Origin: Legionella sp.
Lineage (GTDB): Bacteria; Pseudomonadota; Gammaproteobacteria; Legionellales; Legionellaceae
Assembly: GCA_004297865.1 (NCBI GenBank)
Contig: SCSO01000008.1
Location: 1 to 10,266, forward strand
Direction of reading: 5' to 3'
DNA: 10,266 bases
Within the stretch, counting starts at the first letter, position 1, and every line of letters starts with the position of its first letter. Of this stretch, positions 5,858 to 10,266 are shown piece by piece. Under the pieces are notes generated by a model that saw only the letters and a list, made by a program, of their open reading frames with translations, was not told where the DNA came from and searched no databases. The position numbers were made by a program, and so were the translations under genes.

Positions 5858-5901
5858 TGCGTATTCCCTATGATTTTTTCTTAAAATGCAACAACTTGGT
5901 C

Positions 5902-5907
5902 ATTGTA
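5902..5907 (-). promoter_or_regulatory. Possible -10 box for the beta-barrel gene
   Basis: On the minus strand TACAAT (5907-5902) matches 5/6 of the -10 consensus. It would give a leader of about 38 bases. The -35 region 17 bp upstream (TTTAAT) is poor, so this is tentative. Read-through from the tRNA promoter is an alternative. Confidence 0.3.
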
Positions 5908-5968
5908 GCGAGAATATTTGATAAATTAAATATGCAATGAAGAATAGATAGGAAATTTTACGGGATTT

Positions 5969-6056
5969 TGGCGGAGAGAGAGGGATTCGAACCCTCGATA
6001 CGTTTCCGTATACACACTTTCCAGGCGTGCGCCTTCAGCCGCTCGGCCACCTCTCC
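5969..6056 (-). tRNA. tRNA-Ser (anticodon GGA), CCA encoded
   Basis: Read on the minus strand from 6056, the acceptor GGAGAGG pairs with TCTCTCC at the 3' end (last pair G-U). This is followed by discriminator G and an encoded CCA (5971-5969). The anticodon arm is CACGC-CTGGAAA-GTGTG with anticodon GGA, reading UCC/UCU. A long class II variable arm (TACG-GAAA-CGTA) identifies serine. The T arm is GAGGG-TTCGAAT-CCCTC. The total is 88 nt and the sequence closely follows E. coli tRNA-Ser(GGA). Confidence 0.97.
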
Positions 6057-6067
6057 AAAGGCGCAAG

Positions 6068-6095
6068 GATATAACATCTTCGCAGGTAATGTAAA
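6068..6095 (-). promoter_or_regulatory. Promoter of tRNA-Ser
   Basis: On the minus strand TTTACA (6095-6090), a 16-bp spacer ending TGT, then TATATC (6073-6068): a 5/6 -35 and an extended -10. The predicted start lies about 5 bases before the tRNA 5' end. The -35 box directly abuts the palindromic repeat at 6096-6159. Confidence 0.7.
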
Positions 6096-6159
6096 GTAGG
6101 TTGGGTGGTGACTCAACATAAAAAGGAGATGGGGTATGTTGGGTCACGACCCAACCTAC
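6096..6159. repeat. Double-hairpin repeat GTAGGTTGGGT...ACCCAACCTAC, copy 1
   Basis: The outer arms GTAGGTTGGGT and ACCCAACCTAC are exact complements. Each half is itself a hairpin: the left one is imperfect (TTGGGT/ACTCAA) and the right one perfect (TTGGGTCACGACCCAA). About 25 bases of AT/G-rich DNA lie between. The same architecture recurs at 7901-7976 and 9834-9905. No gene lies inside. Confidence 0.9.
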
Positions 6160-6163
6160 GACT

Positions 6164-6236
6164 TTTTCGTGCCCAAGCCCGTGCCCGTCTTTGAATATTG
6201 CACTATAAAAACCGGGCAAGCTCACGTTCACGAAAA
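6164..6236. repeat. Imperfect 73-bp palindrome
   Basis: TTTTCGTG (6164-6171) pairs with CACGAAAA (6229-6236), and an inner GCCCG (6177-6181) can pair with CGGGC (6213-6217); the arms between do not pair fully. It sits directly after repeat copy 1 and before the small exported-protein gene. It may be a decayed repeat or an upstream hairpin. Confidence 0.4.
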
Positions 6237-6292
6237 CCACCGCTTTTCTCCCCATTGTATATACTTAATAAAACGACCCTAAAGGATGGCTT

Positions 6293-6745
6293 ATGTGGAA
6301 CAAAGCCTTGATATGTAGCCTCGTGCTACTTTTTAGCCCCGCTGGCTGGGCTTTTACCTGTTATTATAATTTAGCCAAAGGCAGTTGCTGGGGTAATTAT
6401 GATGTGACAGTTAACGTAATTGATACAGAGAAATCGACCGTATTACTTACTGTGCAAATTCCTAAAGGAAAATTCTGGGTGCAACAACAATTCCCTTGCG
6501 ACCCTGCACAAAAACTAATGTATCAAGCTAAATTTAATCCCGTATTCTGGGAAAGTGACAAAAATAAGGTCTATTCAGCTCTTCGTTATTGGTTTATGCC
6601 TGGTGAAATTAACTCTGGTGATAGCGCTTGGACGATTCCTGTTTGCTTTCCTAAAGATTTCGCCGAAGTCCCCCTTCCACCAGATGCTCCTTCTGGAGAT
6701 TGCCCCTGTGATTTTTCCACTTTTCCTGTGATCAAGCCCAAATAA
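6293..6745 (+). CDS. Small exported cysteine-rich protein, unknown function
   Basis: This 150-residue protein has a clear Sec signal peptide (WNKAL, hydrophobic core to PAGWA at 20, mature start FTCYY). The mature part has six Cys (23, 32, 69, 118, 137, 139), an even number suitable for three disulfides in the periplasm or outside. It is rich in aromatic residues (several Trp and Tyr) and has a Pro-rich C terminus (PLPPDAPSGDCPCD). No catalytic motif is visible and I cannot assign a family. There is no lipobox at the cleavage site. The ATG has AAGGAT five bases upstream. The nagZ-like gene follows after 63 bases on the same strand with no strong promoter of its own visible, so the two may be cotranscribed. 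Confidence 0.8.
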   Translation: MWNKALICSLVLLFSPAGWAFTCYYNLAKGSCWGNYDVTVNVIDTEKSTVLLTVQIPKGKFWVQQQFPCDPAQKLMYQAKFNPVFWESDKNKVYSALRYWFMPGEINSGDSAWTIPVCFPKDFAEVPLPPDAPSGDCPCDFSTFPVIKPK

Positions 6746-6795
6746 CGCATAGCCTTAGGCTGAGTCTTTGGTGTATTATTTCTTCATAGAATATG

Positions 6796-6801
6796 AAGGA
6801 G
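6796..6801 (+). promoter_or_regulatory. Shine-Dalgarno AAGGAG that fixes a TTG start
   Basis: A perfect AAGGAG ends 7 bases before TTG at 6809. No in-frame ATG or GTG lies near it, and translation from the TTG gives the expected N terminus (MITLRNKIAQMLIMGF), so TTG is the start codon. Confidence 0.85.
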
Positions 6802-6808
6802 TTATACA

Positions 6809-7885
6809 TTGATCACATTAAGAAATAAAATTGCGCAGATGCTGATTATGGGGTTTAGCGGCTGTGAAATACAGGACAAAAGCCCAGTCGCGCAATGGTT
6901 AGCTGAAGACGGTTTAGGTGGTGTTTTGCTTTTTGATAAGGATTTGACTACAGGTTTGTATGGAAAAAACGTTAAAACTCAAGGCCAAATCAAGCAGTTA
7001 ATCCATAGTCTTAATCATTTCTCCAGCCTGGCTTTTCCTGAAGATCAAAATATTCCTTTAATTACTGCCTTGGATTACGAAGGGGGTGCGGTTGACCGTT
7101 TGAAGCATGTAGAAGGTTGTATGACTACTATGCCTGCAATGGAAATGGCTAAATTATCGAATCAAGCTTTTGCAGAAGAAGTTGAACAAATGGCGACGAC
7201 TTTAAAAAACCTGGGCTTTAACCTCAATTTTGCTCCCGTTGTTGATTTACATCTAAATGCTGAAGAAGGAATTATTGGGCGTTTGGGTCGTAGTTTTTCA
7301 GTTGATCCGGATGAGGTCACTCGTTTAGCTAATCAATTTGTCGAGATTTTTAGCCGTTTTGGCATCGCCTGCTCTTATAAACATTTCCCTGGACATGGTA
7401 GTGCGGTAGGGGATACCCATGAAGGTTTTGTGGATGTGACAGATACCTATCAGTCTAATGAATTAGTGCCTTATGCTAAGTTATTGAAAGATAAACAACA
7501 TCCGGTGATGGTAATGACCGCGCATGTGGTGAATAAGAATTTAGATCCTAGTGGTTTACCTGCGACTTTATCCTATGAGATTTTAACGAATCTCTTACGC
7601 AAAGTGATTGGCTTTGATGGGGTTATTATTAGTGATGATTTACAAATGCAGGCTATTGCTAGTCATTATTCCTTGGAGGAATCGTTATTACTGACTATTA
7701 ATGCTGGTGCTGATATGTTGATTTTTGGTAATCAGTTAGGGTCTCATAATGCACCACAGATCATTGATATTATTGAGCAATTGGTGATGCAGCAAAAGAT
7801 TTCCACGCAGAGAATCGATGAGGCATTTAGACGGATTATGCGATTGAAGCAGCAAATTCATTGTCAGGAATTGGTGGATGGGTGA
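6809..7885 (+). CDS. nagZ: Beta-N-acetylglucosaminidase, glycoside hydrolase family 3 (NagZ type)
   Basis: NagZ removes N-acetylglucosamine from muropeptides in the cytosol during peptidoglycan recycling. The 358-residue protein is a single GH3 TIM-barrel with no signal peptide. Motifs in order: GGVLLFDKD (37-45), ALDYEGGAVDRL (87-98, where NagZ usually has DQEGGRVQR), APVVDL (142-147), GRLGRSFS (157-164), KHFPGHGS (191-198), DTH (202-204) carrying the catalytic His loop, TAHV (237-240), and GVIISDDLQM (271-280), where Asp276 in the SDD is the expected nucleophile. It is slightly longer than E. coli NagZ (about 341). The DYEGGAVDR variant means a related GH3 specificity cannot be excluded. 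Translation starts at TTG behind a perfect AAGGAG, so initiation may be moderated by the codon. Confidence 0.88.
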   Translation: MITLRNKIAQMLIMGFSGCEIQDKSPVAQWLAEDGLGGVLLFDKDLTTGLYGKNVKTQGQIKQLIHSLNHFSSLAFPEDQNIPLITALDYEGGAVDRLKHVEGCMTTMPAMEMAKLSNQAFAEEVEQMATTLKNLGFNLNFAPVVDLHLNAEEGIIGRLGRSFSVDPDEVTRLANQFVEIFSRFGIACSYKHFPGHGSAVGDTHEGFVDVTDTYQSNELVPYAKLLKDKQHPVMVMTAHVVNKNLDPSGLPATLSYEILTNLLRKVIGFDGVIISDDLQMQAIASHYSLEESLLLTINAGADMLIFGNQLGSHNAPQIIDIIEQLVMQQKISTQRIDEAFRRIMRLKQQIHCQELVDG

Positions 7886-7900
7886 ATTTTGGCATCAACT

Positions 7901-7976
7901 GTAGGTTGGGTCGAGACCCAACATAAAGATCTTGAGCAAAGAGGACATTGTTATGTTGGGTCTTGACCCAACCTAC
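7901..7976. repeat. Double-hairpin repeat GTAGGTTGGGT...ACCCAACCTAC, copy 2
   Basis: Both internal hairpins are perfect: TTGGGTCGAGACCCAA at the left and TTGGGTCTTGACCCAA at the right, separated by about 30 bases. It starts 16 bases after the nagZ stop and could end that transcript by structure, though it lacks a T run. Its right end abuts the -35 box at 7977. Confidence 0.92.
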
Positions 7977-8005
7977 TTTACACATAGGGACAATCATGGT
8001 AGAAT
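7977..8005 (+). promoter_or_regulatory. Promoter of the DAACS transporter gene
   Basis: TTTACA (7977-7982), a 17-bp spacer ending TGG, then TAGAAT (8000-8005): 5/6 for both boxes plus an extended -10. The transcript would start near 8012, about 40 bases before the ATG. The -35 begins at the base after repeat copy 2. Confidence 0.75.
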
Positions 8006-8052
8006 ATGCTCTAACTGTTTAAATTTTAACCACATCAAGGCTTTTTATCATT

Positions 8053-9333
8053 ATGTGTGCAGCACATGAATCTAAAAAAAACATACTCTTTAGTACACCA
8101 ATAATTTATACCTTAATGATCATCCTCGGCATCGCCAGTGGCATGTCAAATGTTGTTTATCTTAAAGAATTTGGTCTGTTAATCTCTGATTTGTTCATCA
8201 AACTGTTTAAGTGCATCAGCTTACCTATTATTTCCTTATCAATCATTGTGACCTTAGCGAATTATCGCACCGAAGGTTTGATGAAAAAGGTTTGGCAAAG
8301 AACCATTCGCTATACCTTCACTACCACGTTATTAGCCGCCACTATTAGCTGCTTGCTATATATCTTAATCCATCCCAGCACTGTAAAAGTGAATCCGCAT
8401 CTAGCAGTGATGGATGCGAAAAACCAATTAGGCTACTTAGGCTATTTAGCCAATATTATCCCTACCAACCTCTTATCACCATTTTTAGAGCAACAAGTCA
8501 TAGGCGTGTTGTTTTTGAGTATCGTGATAGGGTTTGCGGTACGCCAAATTCCTGAAGAAGACTCTCGGGAAACTATAACGCGGTTTTTCCGCGGTGCTCA
8601 TGGCATGTTTTTGGTGATGACTCGTTGGATTATTACTTTTATTCCCTTAGGCTTGTTCGGGTTTATCACCTCAACAGTGGTGCAATTACGTTCAGGAATG
8701 GATATCAAAGGCATTGGCCAGTTTCTGATAATCATTGTGCTCGCAAATTTAATCCAAGGCTTCGTCGTCTTACCTTTATGGTTACGAATGCATGGCATTA
8801 AACCATTTGTGGCAATGCGTGCCATGGCTCCTGCGTTATCAGTAGCATTCTTTTCTAAATCTTCAGTAGGCACCTTACCGGTGACTATGAACACTATAGA
8901 AAATAATTTACAAGTCAAACCGCAGATCAGCCGTTTTGTTTTACCTTTATGCACCAGCATTAATATGAATGGTTGCGCGGCTTTCATTTTTGCGACGGTT
9001 ATTTATTTGATGCAAAACCATGGCATGCCGGTTTCTTATACCACCATGGCTTTATGGATTTTAATCTCTACTGCCGCGGCGATTGGAAATGCTGGAGTCC
9101 CTATGGGTTGCTTCTTTTTAAGTGTGAGTTTGTTGTCAGGAATGAATGTGCCCATCACTTTAATGGGGGTGATTTTACCCTTTTATGGTTTGATCGATAT
9201 GTTGGAAACGGCTTTAAACGTTTGGTCTGATGCTTGCGTAACTAAGGTTGTGAACGATCAGGCCTTAGCTGAAGAAGAGGGGAGAGTTCCCTCTAAACGA
9301 CGTTCGAGTATATTGGAACTTGAATTAGGTTAA
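8053..9333 (+). CDS. Dicarboxylate/amino acid:cation symporter (DAACS, GltPh-like) with altered binding residues
   Basis: This 426-residue inner-membrane secondary transporter is of usual DAACS length. Hydrophobic helices run from about residue 14, and the family core is clear. The HP1 loop KSSVGTLPVTM (269-279) aligns with RSSSGTLPVTM of GltPh, TM7 NMNGCA (304-309) with NMDGT, HP2 GVPMG (348-352) with GIPGA, and TM8 D382-N389-D393 with Asp394, Asn401 and Asp405 (recalled numbering). Two changes stand out. Glu385 occupies the place of Arg397, which binds the acidic side chain in aspartate/glutamate transporters, and Asn306 replaces the sodium-site Asp312. The substrate is therefore probably not aspartate or glutamate, and the coupling ion is uncertain. 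The tail (404-426) is charged. The Shine-Dalgarno is weak (AAGG, 12 bases from the ATG). Confidence 0.93.
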   Translation: MCAAHESKKNILFSTPIIYTLMIILGIASGMSNVVYLKEFGLLISDLFIKLFKCISLPIISLSIIVTLANYRTEGLMKKVWQRTIRYTFTTTLLAATISCLLYILIHPSTVKVNPHLAVMDAKNQLGYLGYLANIIPTNLLSPFLEQQVIGVLFLSIVIGFAVRQIPEEDSRETITRFFRGAHGMFLVMTRWIITFIPLGLFGFITSTVVQLRSGMDIKGIGQFLIIIVLANLIQGFVVLPLWLRMHGIKPFVAMRAMAPALSVAFFSKSSVGTLPVTMNTIENNLQVKPQISRFVLPLCTSINMNGCAAFIFATVIYLMQNHGMPVSYTTMALWILISTAAAIGNAGVPMGCFFLSVSLLSGMNVPITLMGVILPFYGLIDMLETALNVWSDACVTKVVNDQALAEEEGRVPSKRRSSILELELG

Positions 9334-9336
9334 AGA

Positions 9337-9364
9337 AAAGGGGTTGCGTGCAACCCCTTTTTTT
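9337..9364. terminator. Bidirectional rho-independent terminator
   Basis: AAAGGGGTTG (9337-9346), loop CGTG, CAACCCCTTT (9351-9360), then more T. It begins 3 bases after the transporter stop. On the minus strand it also ends in a T-rich run and overlaps the stop of the MAPEG gene, so it likely serves both convergent genes. Confidence 0.93.
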
Positions 9365-9755
9365 ATAGGTGAATTAGTAACAGCAGTATATTAAGTATTG
9401 CTAACGCAACGAGACAGAGAAAAGTTAATTTCATGCCACGTACTCGATGCTTAAAATGGTCCAGATTGTAAATAAATGCATAAGCGTGGAATAATCTTCC
9501 AGCTAAAAATAATAATGCGATGATCAACAACGGTATCCAATGAATATTATTGGCTTCGGCGCAGAGTAAAAGAATCAGCGTTAAAGGCACGTACTCAGAA
9601 AAATTGCCATGAGCTCGAATGAGCATTTCTAAATCTTTATGTCCGTCAGCTCCGACGGAGACTCTATAGGTTCTACGTAATTGAATGACCTTGATGGACA
9701 TGGCCACATAGACGCCAGCTAGTATTGAGCTAGTGAGGGTGGTAATTGGGAACAT
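9363..9755 (-). CDS. MAPEG-family inner-membrane protein, YecN-like
   Basis: This 130-residue protein has four hydrophobic helices (about 5-24, 55-68, 72-93, 109-128). The MAPEG signature is IRAHGNFSEYVPLTLIL (46-62), followed by AGRLFHAYAF (85-94); both closely match E. coli YecN as I recall it (RIHGNAVEYIP and LAGRLMHYYGF). Eukaryotic MAPEG members handle glutathione and eicosanoids; bacterial YecN-type members have no settled substrate. The start is taken at ATG 9755-9753, not an ATG 14 codons upstream, because AAGGAG lies 5 bases before it and the upstream codons (GEK) are the Shine-Dalgarno itself. It converges with the transporter gene on a shared terminator. Confidence 0.9.
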   Translation of the reverse strand: MFPITTLTSSILAGVYVAMSIKVIQLRRTYRVSVGADGHKDLEMLIRAHGNFSEYVPLTLILLLCAEANNIHWIPLLIIALLFLAGRLFHAYAFIYNLDHFKHRVRGMKLTFLCLVALAILNILLLLIHL

Positions 9756-9760
9756 CTTCT

Positions 9761-9766
9761 CTCCTT
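9761..9766 (-). promoter_or_regulatory. Shine-Dalgarno AAGGAG deciding the MAPEG start
   Basis: A perfect AAGGAG on the minus strand lies 5 bases before the ATG at 9755. It falls inside the longer reading that begins at 9797, which shows that the longer start is not used. Confidence 0.85.
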
Positions 9767-9833
9767 GTGAATGTTCTGTTGTTTGTCGTGTCTGCATAGG
9801 TTGTCATATTCGCGAATGCAAGTACCCAATTTT

Positions 9834-9905
9834 GTAGGTTGGGTCGAGACCCAACATAAAATCTTTTCTACAGAGAAGAACTTGTTGGGTTACGACCCAA
9901 CCTAC
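9834..9905. repeat. Double-hairpin repeat GTAGGTTGGGT...ACCCAACCTAC, copy 3
   Basis: The left hairpin TTGGGTCGAGACCCAA is identical to that of copy 2; the right one is TTGGGTTACGACCCAA. The spacer is about 30 bases and AT-rich. It lies between the 5' end of the MAPEG gene and the 3' end of the partial gene at 9950. Unlike copies 1 and 2, no TTTACA abuts its ends. Confidence 0.92.
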
Positions 9906-9911
9906 AATAGA

Positions 9912-9941
9912 GATGGATTCCCGGATTTCGCGGGAATGACA
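9912..9941 (-). repeat. GTCATTCCCGCG-type hairpin repeat, unit 3 (solitary)
   Basis: It starts GATGGATTCCCGG and ends CGCGGGAATGACA, the same repeat as 5126-5154 with a one-base longer loop. It follows copy 3 of the double hairpin after 6 bases and precedes the stop of the partial gene by 8 bases. It may help to end that minus-strand transcript. Confidence 0.8.
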
Positions 9942-9949
9942 TGCCTCAG

Positions 9950-10266
9950 TTACGAAACCATACAAGTTCCATCACTATTCATTTTAATATTAATTTTAGG
10001 ATGACCCAATAAATTCACATGACATACATTTTCATGCCCAGAAATTTTAATATTCACGTAGTTAGTAGGATTATGAGAATTGTCTTCTACTGGTGTGAGT
10101 GGATCAAAAGTAGAATTCATGTCGCGCATGAATTTAGTGATATTGGCATTTTTTATTCCACCATAACTACTGTTGATAAAAGAACAATGTGTGGGAATTG
10201 AATTGCAGGTTCCAGTGGAAATTGCAAAGGAAAAGTCCATAGTGGCTGGTTTACCTTGAGGAAAAT
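9950..10266 (-). CDS. C-terminal part of an unidentified, probably exported protein (5' end outside the window)
   Basis: The frame is open to the window edge: 105 codons to the TAA at 9952-9950. A Met lies at 10240, but the codons before it (PQGKPAT) read on without a stop and no Shine-Dalgarno precedes it, so I take the gene to begin beyond the window. The fragment has four Cys (in STGTCNS, PTHCSF, ENVCHV and DGTCMV), many Asn/Thr/Ser and predicted beta strands (VNIKISG, INIKMN). This fits a periplasmic or secreted domain with disulfides. No family is recognised. Confidence 0.6.
   Translation of the reverse strand, partial: FPQGKPATMDFSFAISTGTCNSIPTHCSFINSSYGGIKNANITKFMRDMNSTFDPLTPVEDNSHNPTNYVNIKISGHENVCHVNLLGHPKINIKMNSDGTCMVS

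Noticed and set aside
5926..6255. Minus-strand open frame of 109 codons
   Set aside because: It runs through the tRNA-Ser gene and the double-hairpin repeat; the translation has no protein character and no ribosome binding site.
8598..9230. Open frames on both strands within the transporter gene
   Set aside because: They are shadows of the DAACS gene, which has all family motifs across the same bases.
9756..9797. Upstream ATG giving a 144-residue MAPEG protein
   Set aside because: The extra 14 codons include the AAGGAG Shine-Dalgarno and are not part of the MAPEG fold; the hydrophobic start at 9755 fits YecN.
5046..9941. CRISPR array suggested by several repeats
   Set aside because: The repeats are palindromic pairs scattered kilobases apart with no regular spacers and no cas genes; they are MITE and REP-like elements.

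Overview
The window looks like a chromosomal stretch of a low-GC gammaproteobacterium. The tRNA-Ser(GGA), the YecN-like MAPEG protein, NagZ and the three-gene pnt transhydrogenase operon all point that way. Two unrecognised paralogues have a C-terminal layout that I recall from host-targeted proteins of Legionella, and this makes a Legionellales-type (Legionella/Coxiella-like, host-associated) bacterium my best guess. That placement is inference; no rRNA or other marker fixes it.

Layout. Positions 1-1757 (minus strand) hold a proton-translocating NAD(P) transhydrogenase operon, pntAA-pntAB-pntB, with pntB cut by the window edge. Diverging from it, positions 1917-4400 (plus strand) carry two tandem transcription units. 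Each has its own sigma70-type promoter, short leader, ORF of 315-330 codons and near-identical rho-independent terminator, and they encode distant paralogues of unknown function. Positions 4403-5857 (minus strand) encode a secreted CAP/SCP-domain protein and a probable outer-membrane beta-barrel protein. Between them sits a 162-bp MITE-like element with IS903-like ends, inserted into a hairpin. Positions 5858-6292 hold a minus-strand tRNA-Ser(GGA) and two palindromic repeats. Positions 6293-9333 (plus strand) encode a small cysteine-rich exported protein, a NagZ-type beta-N-acetylglucosaminidase with a TTG start, and a dicarboxylate/amino acid:cation symporter (DAACS) with substitutions at substrate- and sodium-site positions. 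Positions 9363-10266 (minus strand) hold a MAPEG membrane protein and the C-terminal end of an unidentified cysteine-containing protein.

How the genes relate. Only pntAA-pntAB-pntB form a clear functional unit, using the proton gradient to make NADPH. NagZ acts in cell-wall recycling, and the other genes appear to be independent units. Two repeat families run through the intergenic regions: a double hairpin beginning GTAGGTTGGGT (three copies) and a GTCATTCCCGCG-type hairpin (three units, two of them inside the MITE). Two copies of the first family directly abut the -35 box of a downstream promoter.

The most interesting region is the duplicated pair at 1917-4400. The first copy has a near-consensus promoter overlapped by a perfect 11-bp inverted repeat, strongly biased codon use, an alanine-rich putative coiled coil that the second copy lacks, and a C-terminal hydrophobic segment shared with its partner.
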